This document shows, in pieces, positions 45,968 through 54,217 of a DNA stretch of 64,000 bases. The position numbers and the translations under genes were made by a program. The DNA lies in contig DASTYT010000124.1 of assembly GCA_035764725.1 (NCBI GenBank), forward strand, positions 1 to 64,000. The letters run 5' to 3'. This DNA comes from Candidatus Methylomirabilota bacterium. Lineage in GTDB: Bacteria > Methylomirabilota > Methylomirabilia > Rokubacteriales > CSP1-6. Numbering within the stretch: position 1 is the first letter of the stretch; each line of letters starts with the position of its first letter. The notes under the pieces are model-generated. The model made no database searches, had not been told where the DNA came from, and was given only the letters and a program-made list of their open reading frames with translations.

Positions 45968-47950
45968 CTACGCCTCCACCGACATGGAGTCGAGCACCTC
46001 GGGCAGCCGCGCCGACCCCAGGCCGGTGCGGGTGAGCGCGGTCGACGAGGCGCCGCGTGGGGTGAGCCAGACGCCCTCGGCCACGGGGCTCATCGCCTCG
46101 CGGAGATCGCCGGTGCCGGCGAGGAGGTCGGAGAAGCCCTTGGCGTTGGGAGTCTTGAGGGTGCGGTGCAGGGTGGGACGGTGGAAGTCCGCGTCCGCGA
46201 TGATCACGTGCTTGCCCACCTCGCCGAACACCAGGCCGAGGTTCACCACTACGGTGGACTTGCCTTCGCCGGGCAGCGCGCTCGCAATCATGATGCGCCG
46301 CATCGGGGTCTCGCGGCCGAGCAGCTGAATCTCCACGCGGAGGCGCCGGAAGGCCTCCACGAAGAGGAAGTACTCCTCCTGGCTCACGTCGTCCGGCTGG
46401 CCGCCGCTCACCATGAACATCGAGCGGCGCGAGCGTACCCGTGGGATGCTGGCGAGCACGGGCAGGCCGGTGAGGTTGCGCACGTCCTCGTCGGTCTCGA
46501 TGGGGCGGTTGAAGTACTCGACGGCGGCGGGTACGCCCAGCCCGATGAGAAGGGCGAGGCCGAGGGCCACGCCGAGGAAGCGGATGCGCTTCTGGTTCAC
46601 CGCCGGCACGGGCACGCTCGGCGGATCAATGACCTTGACGACCTTCATCTCGCCCTGCTCGCGGATGCGCGCAGCGGACAGCTTCTCGGAGAGCATGGCA
46701 TGCAGGCGGCGGTTGGACTCCACGTCGGTCGCGAGCCGGGTGTACTCGAGCTCGTCCCGCGAGAGGCCGGTGAGGCTCTTCTTGAGGCTATTGATCTGCT
46801 CGCGCAGGGCCTCTTCCTGGGCATTCAGCGACAGGCTGGACGTCTCCAGCGCGGCCATGGTCTCGGCGAACGCCGAGCGGTCCGGCGCCGGCACGGTGCT
46901 GCCGGCGGTGGGCACCGGCGTGCCCTCCTTGACGGCGTCCCCGAGTTCTTTCTGCACGTCGGCGATCTGGCGCTTCGCGGTCATCACCCGCGGGTGCTCG
47001 TCCGTGTACTGAGTCTGGTACTCGAGGAGCTGGGTCTCGAGCGTTTGGAGCTTGGCGCGGAGCCGCGCCACGCGCTGGGCGGAGGGGTTGGTGGCGGGAT
47101 TCGTCCCCGCCGGCTTGGCCATAGCCACCGAGGCCGGCGGCAGGGCGTCGACCTTGGACTTGAGCGCGGCGAGGCGGCTCTGAGCCATGTTCTTGTTGGA
47201 GACAACCTCGGCGTAGGTGTTCTCAAGCTGGCCCAGGCGCTGCACCGCCTCGGCGTGCCGTGCGGGAATCCGGACGCCGCCCCGCGCGTTGGTGAACTGG
47301 CGCATGTTCTCTTCGGCGTTGTTGAGGGACTTGCTGATCTGGGATTGCTGCTGCTCGAGGAACTCACGCGTGGTCTTGGAGTCCTCGACGTTGAAGGACC
47401 GGGTGCGCGACACCAGGACCTCGATGTACGTGTTAGCGATGTCCATGGCGACCCGCGGCTGCGATGCTTCCGCGGTGATCTCGACAATGCCGGTTTCGCC
47501 GACCGGACGGAACTTCACCCGTGAGTTTCGGAGCTCGTTCAGTGCGCGCCGCTGCGGGCTCTCGACCACGATCTCCTCGCCGCGAAGCCGCCTGATCCAG
47601 TTCTGAAACTCGAGGTTGTAGTCGACGCTGTACGGGTTCTGCACCAGGTCGTCGACGGAGTTGCGGGGAAGCGATTCGACCACGGCCTCGGAGAGGCTGC
47701 GGCTCCTCAGGATGGCCAGCTGCACGTCGAGGGGTCGGAAGGGTGAGAACTCCTGGAAGAGCGGTGCCCGGTCCGGCCGCGTCTCCATCAGGATCGTAGA
47801 GACGGTGCGATGCCGGGGCGGCTCCTTGGAGGCCATATAGGCAATGGGCATGAACAGCACCACGCCCAGCAGTGACACTAGCAGTACCCATTTCTTTCGG
47901 CGCGTGAAGACCGAGAGGGCGATCTGCTTGAGGACTTGCACGTTATTCAT
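45968..47950 (-). CDS. Polysaccharide chain-length determinant / BY-kinase, truncated before Walker B
   Basis: 660 residues. The Wzz-like part has a membrane helix near 20-37, long coiled-coil periplasmic segments (about 190-440) and a second helix near 480-495. A cytoplasmic P-loop kinase domain follows, with Walker A PGEGKST (Lys564) and Walker A' IIADADFHRP. The frame then stops at TAG (codon 661) just where Tyr would be expected before FVLLDSSP; the remainder continues in frame at 45716-45964. Intact, the protein would be about 744 residues, similar to Wzc-type proteins that set chain length and drive export. TAG is used as a normal stop by several genes here, so recoding is unlikely. It may be a nonsense mutation, a sequence error or a split gene. 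Confidence 0.88.
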   Translation of the reverse strand: MNNVQVLKQIALSVFTRRKKWVLLVSLLGVVLFMPIAYMASKEPPRHRTVSTILMETRPDRAPLFQEFSPFRPLDVQLAILRSRSLSEAVVESLPRNSVDDLVQNPYSVDYNLEFQNWIRRLRGEEIVVESPQRRALNELRNSRVKFRPVGETGIVEITAEASQPRVAMDIANTYIEVLVSRTRSFNVEDSKTTREFLEQQQSQISKSLNNAEENMRQFTNARGGVRIPARHAEAVQRLGQLENTYAEVVSNKNMAQSRLAALKSKVDALPPASVAMAKPAGTNPATNPSAQRVARLRAKLQTLETQLLEYQTQYTDEHPRVMTAKRQIADVQKELGDAVKEGTPVPTAGSTVPAPDRSAFAETMAALETSSLSLNAQEEALREQINSLKKSLTGLSRDELEYTRLATDVESNRRLHAMLSEKLSAARIREQGEMKVVKVIDPPSVPVPAVNQKRIRFLGVALGLALLIGLGVPAAVEYFNRPIETDEDVRNLTGLPVLASIPRVRSRRSMFMVSGGQPDDVSQEEYFLFVEAFRRLRVEIQLLGRETPMRRIMIASALPGEGKSTVVVNLGLVFGEVGKHVIIADADFHRPTLHRTLKTPNAKGFSDLLAGTGDLREAMSPVAEGVWLTPRGASSTALTRTGLGSARLPEVLDSMSVEA

Positions 47951-47995
47951 CAGCGTCGATCTCCTCGTGCGGTTGTCCCGCGAGCCGTCATGGGC

Positions 47996-49366
47996 TCAGC
48001 GCCCCCGCGCAAACAGAACCACCTGGATGGTGTTGATGAGGATCAGGAGGTCCAGGAACAGGGACAGGTTCTTGATGTAGTAGAGGTCGTACTGCAGCTT
48101 CTCCAGCGCATCCTCCACGGAAGCGCCGTATCGGTATCTCACCTGGGCCCAGCCGGTGATGCCGGGCTTCACGGAGAGCCGCTCCATGTAGAACGGGATC
48201 TGCTTCTGGAGCTCGTACACGAACTCGGGTCGCTCGGGCCGCGGGCCAATGAAGCTCATGTCGCCGACGAGGACGTTGAACAGCTGCGGCAGCTCGTCCA
48301 GGCGCGTCTTTCTCAGGAACGCGCCCACCCGGGTGACACGAGGATCCTGCTGCAGGGCCCACACCGGGCCTGTGTCCTTCTCGGCGTCCTCGCGCATCGA
48401 CCGGAACTTGTTGAGGATGAACACGCGCCCGTTCTGCCCCAACCGCGGCTGGCGGAACAGCGCCGAACCCCGGGATTCCATCTTGATCGCGGTCGCCACG
48501 AGGGCCATCACGGGCAGGGCGAGCATCAGACCGGTGAGCGACAGCGCCACGTCGACCAGGCGCTTGACGATCTCAGTCCGCGGCGTCTTGACGAAGCCGT
48601 CCGAGAAGATCAGCCAGCTCGGCCGGAGGTCGGTGACCAGGATCTTGCCCGTCTCCTTCTCGTAGAACGTCGGCCAGTCCTCGACCTGGATGCCCCGCAT
48701 GCGGCAGTCGATCAGCGCTTTCGCGGGAAAGTTGCCGCGCCGGTTCATCTGGGCCACCACGACGAGGTCCGGACGCGTCTCCTCGACCAGGGCCGGCAGG
48801 TCCTGGATCTTGCCGAGCAGGGCATAGGGCTCGGGCACCGTCTCCGGAGCGTTCGGGTTGTCGTCGAGGAAGCCCACAATGGAAAATGGCCGGGCCCCGG
48901 TCTCCACCAGCCCCGCGATCACCTTGCCGATGGCCCCGGTGCCGAGCACGAGCACCCGGATCCGGATGCGGCGATGGGTGAAGGGGCCGATCCAGGCCGC
49001 GCGCCAGGCGATCAATCCGATCGTGGCAGCCGCCCCGATCTGGAGAAACGCCGCCCGGCCCAGGCGGAGGCTCGGTAAGGCGAAAGCCACGGCCGCCACC
49101 AGGAGGCCGGCGACCGTCTGGCAGGTGAGCAGCCGGGCCAGTAGCTCCCGGTGCCCCATCGCGAGGCGGACGTCGTAGAGACCTCCGAGGTTCAGGACGA
49201 ACCCGACCAGCAGCACCACCAGTAGCAGCTTCGGGATCAGGGCACCTTCGGCGATCCAGGTCCCGGTCAGCGTGGGGACATGAAAGGCGGCGACCAGAAC
49301 GACGAGATCCCCGAAGAAGAGGATCAGCGGCAGGTGCGGGATGTAGTGCCGAAAAACTCTGAGCAT
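47996..49366 (-). CDS. epsB: Exopolysaccharide initiating sugar-phosphate transferase (PEP-CTERM associated)
   Basis: 456 residues. Four to five N-terminal membrane helices come first, then a CoA-binding-like Rossmann region (LVLGTGAIGKVIAGLV), then the bacterial sugar transferase domain with KRLVDVALSLTGLML, FRQPRLGQNGRVFILNKFRSM, RKTRLDELPQLFNVL and SFIGPRPERPEFV. The start MLRVFRHYIPHLPLILFFGD matches the TIGR03013-type family. It transfers a sugar-1-phosphate to undecaprenyl phosphate, the first step of repeat-unit synthesis. A consensus sigma-54 promoter lies so close upstream that the mRNA leader would be only about seven bases. Confidence 0.94.
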   Translation of the reverse strand: MLRVFRHYIPHLPLILFFGDLVVLVAAFHVPTLTGTWIAEGALIPKLLLVVLLVGFVLNLGGLYDVRLAMGHRELLARLLTCQTVAGLLVAAVAFALPSLRLGRAAFLQIGAAATIGLIAWRAAWIGPFTHRRIRIRVLVLGTGAIGKVIAGLVETGARPFSIVGFLDDNPNAPETVPEPYALLGKIQDLPALVEETRPDLVVVAQMNRRGNFPAKALIDCRMRGIQVEDWPTFYEKETGKILVTDLRPSWLIFSDGFVKTPRTEIVKRLVDVALSLTGLMLALPVMALVATAIKMESRGSALFRQPRLGQNGRVFILNKFRSMREDAEKDTGPVWALQQDPRVTRVGAFLRKTRLDELPQLFNVLVGDMSFIGPRPERPEFVYELQKQIPFYMERLSVKPGITGWAQVRYRYGASVEDALEKLQYDLYYIKNLSLFLDLLILINTIQVVLFARGR

Positions 49367-49383
49367 GGCCGGCGCGAAAAGGG

Positions 49384-49399
49384 AGCAATCGAGGTGCCA
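49384..49399 (-). promoter_or_regulatory. Sigma-54 (-24/-12) promoter P2
   Basis: The minus strand reads TGGCACCTCGATTGCT, a full match to the core consensus, with GG at 49398-49397 and GC at 49386-49385. The predicted start of transcription is about 49373, seven bases before the ATG at 49366. It probably drives the 49366-to-40391 run of initiating transferase, chain-length, nucleotide-sugar and FemAB genes. Confidence 0.85.
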
Positions 49400-49625
49400 A
49401 GCCCTTTTGAACCAGTCAAAGGTAACTTCTTGAATTTACGCTAGTTGAGTGCTGTCCGAGAGAGCATTTTCCTTCCCGTATAGGGAATTATTCTACCCAT
49501 CCTGCTGATTCTGCGTGGCAAAACAACTCGGGGGGAAATATTAGCTTGGAATCAATCGGTTACGCCGTTCAGGGCTCCACGCATGATTTGCGTGGTTCGA
49601 CGACTATGCAGCAGGAGGAGGGCGG
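49400..49625 (-). promoter_or_regulatory. AT-rich upstream regulatory region of P2
   Basis: This gap is unusually AT-rich for the window. It contains GTAA-N10-TTAC at about 49422-49439, CTAGTTGAG at 49441-49449, an inverted repeat TTCCC-GTATA-GGGAA at 49473-49487, and CGTATAG at 49477-49483. The two short boxes recur with the same spacing upstream of promoter P1. These are candidate enhancer sites for PrsR or one of the other two NtrC-type activators. Near the other end, CCACGCA/TGCGTGG (49577-49595) forms a seven-pair hairpin about 30 bases after the barrel gene's stop. Confidence 0.55.
49577..49595 (-). terminator. Possible hairpin downstream of barrel gene
   Basis: CCACGCA and TGCGTGG pair around a five-base loop, 31 bases after the stop at 49626. 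There is no T-run, so factor-independent termination is doubtful; it may be an mRNA 3'-end stabiliser. Confidence 0.35.
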
Positions 49626-51215
49626 CTAGAACGTCGCGGTAATCGTCAGGGTGACGCGGTTCTCGGTCGAGTTCTGGAGGAAGATATTCCGGTTGATGTC
49701 TATCGGATTGGAGCCGATCCTAGTGTCGGTGTCCTCCTTACGATCGATGTAGAGGTAGGCGAGCGTCGCTGAGAGCCAGTTCGTGATGCGCCAGCCCAGG
49801 TTCGCGCCCGCGCTCAAGATGCTCGACGCGGGAATGTTTGAGCTGCTCTCGAGCGGCTCGCTCCGGGAGTACTCGGCGTGGATGGTGCCGTTGATGAACG
49901 GCGTGATCGGGTAGCTGAAGCTCCCGTGTGCGGCGCGAGTCGTGACGAGCCCGAAGTCCTGTCCCTCCTCCGCCGTCTGCCGCACGTCCTGAAAGGCGCC
50001 CACCGTGACGACCCCACGGGCGAACTGATAGCTCGCGTTGAGGCTGGCCGTGAAGAGGTGGGTCGGCCTGGACGCGGAGCTCGAATCGAAGAGGCCGTAC
50101 CCGACCGAGCCCGAGACCGAGAACCCGCCGGGAATACCGTGGGACCCGATGACGGAGATATTGAAGAGCGTCGAATCGGCGGTGGAGTGGATCCATGAGA
50201 ACGATGATGAGAGACCCACGTTCGTGAAGGTTCCGATCTGCCGGCTGAAGATTCCGTAGACCCGGTTCGAGAACGTGTCCGAGTTCTCGGAGGTGTCATG
50301 CCACGAGAACTCGTATCCGCCCGTGAGGGTATTGAGCGCGCCCACCGGCATCGACACGTTTCCGCCGATGATGTGGCTGATGGTGTCGCCGCTGTCCGAG
50401 AAAAACAGAAGGTTTCGGTAGTAGATCTGCGTCCGGAAGATGTCGACCAGCCAGTTGAGGCTCACGCTCAGCGTGTTCGTGACGAAGGTCTCACGATTCC
50501 GCCGAAGGCCATTCGGGTCCGCGAACAGGGGATCGTCGCCGCGGCGAAAGTCCTCCGAAACCACAAGATTCAGGCGCGGGGTGAAGGTATGGGTCACCGT
50601 CGCGTGAAATTCGGGAAAGAAGTTGAAGTTTTCGGTGTCCGGCGCGGTGTCGTAGGCTCCGGCGAGGCTGGTGGAGATGCTGCCCTGGGTGTTCGGCAGG
50701 TTGATCAAGAGCGCCAGCCCCAGCGCCAGGGTCGTCCGGAAGTTGTCAGTTTTCCCGACATTCTCCAGGAAGAAATTGTCCGTCCACTGCTCGGCCAGCG
50801 TCAGGCTGGGGGTGAAGGTGAAGCGGGGCGCCCCCGTGGGGATGATCGAGGTGTCGAACGCGCCCGGGATGCGTGTCTGCGAAGGCCCCGGCAGCGGAGG
50901 CCCGACATACGGCCTACCGTCGGGCCCCAGCACCGGGGTTATCGTCTGTTGCAGGCTCGGCGGCGCCGTCGACCGCGGCTCGGCCGGCAGGGGCGGCGAG
51001 GTCTGCTGCGGCGAGATCTGGGCCGGCGAGGTCTGGGCCGGCGGGGCCTGAGCGGGCGGAGCCTGAGCCGGCGTCGTTTGTTGGGCCGCGGCGATCAGGG
51101 GCGAGACGAAAGCGAGGACGGCGAAGAGAAGCGAGAACAAGAGCAGGGGGAGTCGCGCCGGGCGCGACTCCCCCTGCGTCGTCGATTCGATCCTAGAAGA
51201 GCCTCTGGGGCACAA
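49626..51215 (-). CDS. Outer-membrane beta-barrel protein, PEP-CTERM locus associated
   Basis: Up to 529 residues. A signal-peptide-like segment (RLPLLLFSLLFAVLAFVSPL, then IAAAQQ) is followed by a Pro/Gln/Ala-rich repeat stretch (PPAQAPPAQTSPAQ, about residues 48-80). A long region of alternating amphipathic strands then ends in the outer-membrane type C-terminus VTLTITATF with terminal Phe. It resembles the uncharacterised barrel proteins of exosortase loci (TIGR03016-like) and could be the outer-membrane pore or anchor for the polymer. The start is uncertain: the only in-frame start that gives a charged signal peptide is TTG at 51215, which overlaps the end of the export gene, has no clear Shine-Dalgarno, and would include a perfect hairpin. 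A TTG near 51138 is the alternative. Confidence 0.75.
   Translation of the reverse strand: MCPRGSSRIESTTQGESRPARLPLLLFSLLFAVLAFVSPLIAAAQQTTPAQAPPAQAPPAQTSPAQISPQQTSPPLPAEPRSTAPPSLQQTITPVLGPDGRPYVGPPLPGPSQTRIPGAFDTSIIPTGAPRFTFTPSLTLAEQWTDNFFLENVGKTDNFRTTLALGLALLINLPNTQGSISTSLAGAYDTAPDTENFNFFPEFHATVTHTFTPRLNLVVSEDFRRGDDPLFADPNGLRRNRETFVTNTLSVSLNWLVDIFRTQIYYRNLLFFSDSGDTISHIIGGNVSMPVGALNTLTGGYEFSWHDTSENSDTFSNRVYGIFSRQIGTFTNVGLSSSFSWIHSTADSTLFNISVIGSHGIPGGFSVSGSVGYGLFDSSSASRPTHLFTASLNASYQFARGVVTVGAFQDVRQTAEEGQDFGLVTTRAAHGSFSYPITPFINGTIHAEYSRSEPLESSSNIPASSILSAGANLGWRITNWLSATLAYLYIDRKEDTDTRIGSNPIDINRNIFLQNSTENRVTLTITATF
51143..51177 (-). terminator. Perfect 16-bp inverted repeat (terminator or attenuator candidate)
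   Basis: GCAGGGGGAGTCGCGC at 51143-51158 and its exact complement at 51162-51177 flank a three-base loop. The hairpin begins 15 bases after the export gene's stop codon. On the minus strand it is followed by a loosely T-rich tract (TCTTGTTCTCGCTTCTC). It could end or attenuate transcription between the export and barrel genes. Confidence 0.6.
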
Positions 51216-52032
51216 AGATTATGTCTTCGGGTCTCAGTTTCACGTCCGGATTGTCTTCTGGCGACCGGAGGATCTTATCAAGGTCAATCCGCATTCGCAC
51301 CTTTTTATCACCCTCCGACCGCAGTAGCTCGACCCGCCCGGGGGCGGCCAGGGGGGTCGTCCCCCCCACCTGGGTGATGGCCTTGGCCAGGGTCAGGTCG
51401 GTCGTGTACTTGACCGACCCCGGGGCCTTCACCTCGCCCTGCACATAGACGAGCTCGGCGAGCGGGACCACGATCTTGTCGAAGGGCTCCAGCTTGAGGT
51501 CCTGGGAGACGTCCCCCTTCTGGAGCTTGTCGAAGTTGAGCGGGATCTTCTTGCCCGCACGGAGAATGAAGCCCTTCTCGGCGTCGGCCTGGGGGGCCAC
51601 CCCGCCGATCATGGCGGTGGCTTCGAGGAGAGTCATGTCATTCCGCGTGAGCTGCATCGGGCCCGGCCGGCCGAAGCCGCCGATAAAGTAGACTGGGCGA
51701 CTCTTGATCTCCTTGATGATGACGGTGACCGAAGGGACCTTCACCGTCCGGCTATAGGCCTTGACGAGGTCGTCCTGGAACTGCTGCACCGTCCGGCCGC
51801 CCGCCTGGATCTCCCCGATCAGGGGCAGCGAGGTCTTGCCGTCGGGGCGGACGAAGACGACCTGGTTCAGGTCCTTGTTGTCCCAGACTTGCACCTCGAC
51901 CACGTCCTCGGGACCGATAACGTAGGAGGCATCCGTCGTCTGCTGCGCCCTCACGAGGGCGGCGGGGACGACGAGCACTGCCAGGGCGGCGGCCATCAGG
52001 CCGAGCGTGAGCCAGCGGCGACGGCTGTTCAT
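51193..52032 (-). CDS. Polysaccharide export protein, Wza/EpsE-like
   Basis: 279 residues with a Sec signal peptide (MNSRRRWLTLGLMAAALAVL, cleavage near VRA-QQ at about 30). The Poly_export domain has YVIGPEDVVEVQVWDNKDLN and VRPDGKTSLPLIGEI. Two SLBB-like domains follow (VYFIGGFGRPGPMQL and VYVQGEVKAPGSVKY), ending DIIFVPQRLF. There is no lipobox Cys, unlike Wza of E. coli. It should form or gate the outer-membrane/periplasmic export channel. It lies four bases downstream of the regulator gene and is followed by the strong hairpin. Confidence 0.92.
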   Translation of the reverse strand: MNSRRRWLTLGLMAAALAVLVVPAALVRAQQTTDASYVIGPEDVVEVQVWDNKDLNQVVFVRPDGKTSLPLIGEIQAGGRTVQQFQDDLVKAYSRTVKVPSVTVIIKEIKSRPVYFIGGFGRPGPMQLTRNDMTLLEATAMIGGVAPQADAEKGFILRAGKKIPLNFDKLQKGDVSQDLKLEPFDKIVVPLAELVYVQGEVKAPGSVKYTTDLTLAKAITQVGGTTPLAAPGRVELLRSEGDKKVRMRIDLDKILRSPEDNPDVKLRPEDIIFVPQRLF

Positions 52033-52036
52033 CGTG

Positions 52037-53431
52037 TCAAACTCCCAGGAGGTGCTCGGGCTCGCTGGCCCGATTGGGTTGAGCGGCCGCCTCGATGCCC
52101 GCCTCCGCGTAGGCCTTCAGCTTGTACTGGAGGCAGCGCAGGCTGATGCCGAGCACGCGCGCCGCGCGGGTCCGGTTTCCGCCCGTCTCCTGCAGCGTAC
52201 GCAGGATGTACTGCTGCTCCACGTCGCGAAGGGTGAGGCCGGCGCGGATGCGGATCGACGAATCCGTCGCGCGGGGCGCGGCGGTGTCGCCCAGCCACAG
52301 GGCGCCCACGTCCACCTGGTCCCCCTCGCAGAGCACCACCGCCTGCTCGAGGCAGTTCTCGAGCTGACGGATGTTGCCGGGCCACTGATAGCTCGTGAGG
52401 AGCTCCATGGCCGCCGGCGTGACCGAGCGGATGCCTTTGCGGTGGGCCGCGCTGAACTTCGCGAGGAAGTGGTCCACGAGGAGCGCGACGTCACCCTTGC
52501 GCTCGCGCAGCGGCGGGGTCTGGATCATGACGACGGCGATCCGATAGTAGAGGTCCTCACGGAACGTCCCGCCCGCGACCGCTCGGCGGAGGTCCTTGTT
52601 GCTCGCGGTGATCAGGCGGATGTCGGTGCGGATCGGCTTACTCCCGCCCACCTTCACGAACTCGCGCATCTGGATGACCCGGAGCAGCTTGGCCTGGAGG
52701 GGGAGCGAGAGCTCGCTGATCTCGTCGATGAAGAGCGTGCCGGTATGCGCCAGGGAGAAGACGCCGTCGCGGTTCTCGACCGCGCCCGTGAAGGAGCCGC
52801 GGACATGGCCGAAGAGGTGGCTCTCCATGAGCCCCTCCGGAACGGCGGTGCAGTCCAGCGTGATGAGGGGACGGTCGCGGCGCTCGCTGTTGTAGTGGAT
52901 GGCCCGCGCGATCAGCTCCTTGCCGGTGCCGCTCTCGCCCACGATGCAGACGTTGGCGCTGCCCGCGGCCACCTTCTCGATCTTCGCGAACACCTCCCGG
53001 ATCTGGGGCGACTGACCAATGATGTCCGACACGACCGAGTTACCCCGCTGACCGGCGGGCGAAGCCGTCTTCACACCCGGCTCCGCGCGCCCGAACGCCC
53101 GCTCCAGCACCTGGGTGAGCGCCTCGGCGCCCCGGGGCCGCTCCAGGCACTGCACACCGGGCAGGGACGCCAGCGGCTCGAGCCCCTGCACGGTCCCGTC
53201 GAAGAACACGAGGGTCGTGCCGGGCGCGCCCTTGAGGTGGCGGGCCACCTCGTGGGGAGTGACCGCGGGTGAGAGATTGATCACCCGGAGATCGGCCGGC
53301 CCCTGGCTCGTCTCGACCAGCTCGAGCTCCTGCGCGGAGCAGACGAAGACCCCTTCGGCGCCGCGCGCGGCCAGGAAGTGGTGGATGCTCGGCGAGATGT
53401 CGAGCGTTTCGTCCAGTACCAGTGTTTTCAT
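52037..53431 (-). CDS. Sigma-54 enhancer-binding regulator with degenerate receiver
   Basis: 464 residues. The N-terminal domain (about 1-115) has the length of a receiver, but the phospho-Asp position appears as Asn52 (RVINLSP) and no acidic pocket is seen, so it is probably not phosphorylated. The AAA+ domain has Walker A GESGTGKE, contact loop GSFTGA, LFIDEISEL and QWPGNIRQLEN. A Fis-type helix-turn-helix (NRTRAARVLGISLRCLQYKL) lies near the C-terminus. It should activate RpoN promoters, perhaps under control of a protein partner. The adjacent degenerate GGDEF protein, seven bases upstream, is a candidate partner. Confidence 0.92.
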   Translation of the reverse strand: MKTLVLDETLDISPSIHHFLAARGAEGVFVCSAQELELVETSQGPADLRVINLSPAVTPHEVARHLKGAPGTTLVFFDGTVQGLEPLASLPGVQCLERPRGAEALTQVLERAFGRAEPGVKTASPAGQRGNSVVSDIIGQSPQIREVFAKIEKVAAGSANVCIVGESGTGKELIARAIHYNSERRDRPLITLDCTAVPEGLMESHLFGHVRGSFTGAVENRDGVFSLAHTGTLFIDEISELSLPLQAKLLRVIQMREFVKVGGSKPIRTDIRLITASNKDLRRAVAGGTFREDLYYRIAVVMIQTPPLRERKGDVALLVDHFLAKFSAAHRKGIRSVTPAAMELLTSYQWPGNIRQLENCLEQAVVLCEGDQVDVGALWLGDTAAPRATDSSIRIRAGLTLRDVEQQYILRTLQETGGNRTRAARVLGISLRCLQYKLKAYAEAGIEAAAQPNRASEPEHLLGV

Positions 53432-53438
53432 TGAGTCC

Positions 53439-53930
53439 TCATCCTCTGCTCTCGGCGGCCGCGTGTACCACGCGGTTGCCGCCCTGGCGCATCGCTTCGT
53501 TTACGTGCGCCTGGGCGCGCGAGAGCAAGACTTTGTCGTTGTATCCGTCGCGGGGGAACGACACACCCCCCACGCTGAGCGTGACCTGCCGCGGACTGCC
53601 GGTGTCGGCCAGGAACGCGACCTGCTCGATGTGAGCGCGTACGCGCTCGGCCACGCGCGCGGCGTCCCCGCCCTCGGTGTGGAGCAGCAGGATCGCGATG
53701 ACGTCGTCCAACCGACCTACCACGTCGGTCGAGCGAAGGAACTGAGCGATCTTTCGGGATACCGCCTGTTGCAGGTCCTCGCCGAACCCCTCCGCGCGCG
53801 GATCGGGTCTCACGAGACAGACGGAGAAGAAGTCCTGATAGCGCGTGGCGCGGTCGGCTTCCCGCGACAGCAGATGCCGGAACGCATCCTCGACGAAGGT
53901 GCCCGTCGCGGGATCTACGAAGTCGGCCAC
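53439..53930 (-). CDS. Degenerate GGDEF-domain protein
   Basis: 163 residues. The fold of a diguanylate cyclase domain is recognisable from FVEDAFRHLLSREADRATRYQDFFS, DVVGRLDDVIAILLLHTEGG and the C-terminal VTLSVGGVSFPRDG...AQAHVNEAMRQGGNRVV pattern. The GGDEF signature itself is replaced by RLDDVIA, so it should not make cyclic di-GMP; it may bind a nucleotide or a protein. It starts with a strong AGGAGAGGAG Shine-Dalgarno and is the first gene after the sigma-54 promoter at 54036-54051, so it leads the export operon. Confidence 0.8.
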   Translation of the reverse strand: MADFVDPATGTFVEDAFRHLLSREADRATRYQDFFSVCLVRPDPRAEGFGEDLQQAVSRKIAQFLRSTDVVGRLDDVIAILLLHTEGGDAARVAERVRAHIEQVAFLADTGSPRQVTLSVGGVSFPRDGYNDKVLLSRAQAHVNEAMRQGGNRVVHAAAESRG

Positions 53931-54035
53931 GGCGCTCCTCTCCTCTTGGTATCGAGAAGTCTGTACGGTCCGGCGTCACCCCGCCATCGCCATCGTGAAA
54001 CAAATGTGCGACGTCGCGATGACCCTTCATGGGGC

Positions 54036-54051
54036 AGCAAGCGAGATGCCA
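54036..54051 (-). promoter_or_regulatory. Sigma-54 (-24/-12) promoter P1
   Basis: The minus strand reads TGGCATCTCGCTTGCT, with GG at 54050-54049 and GC at 54038-54037. It matches the consensus apart from T for C at the sixth base. Transcription would start near 54025 and read the degenerate GGDEF gene, the regulator, the export protein and perhaps the barrel. Confidence 0.82.
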
Positions 54052-54217
54052 CGGTGCACCGCCTGACCAATCGGTGCTGTCTAGTTGAGGCTAAATCCCT
54101 TTCATAGTAAGTTTTTCGTATAGTGATCGGATCTGCCTTTGGCTTTGGAATCGGGGTCGAGCCCTGCAATTTTGAGGGCCCGTGAAGGGAATGCACGGGA
54201 CGCGAGAGGGAGGAAGC

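Noticed and set aside
45716..47950. TAG read as an amino acid (recoding)
   Set aside because: TAG ends several intact genes in the window, and no recoding signal or special tRNA is visible.
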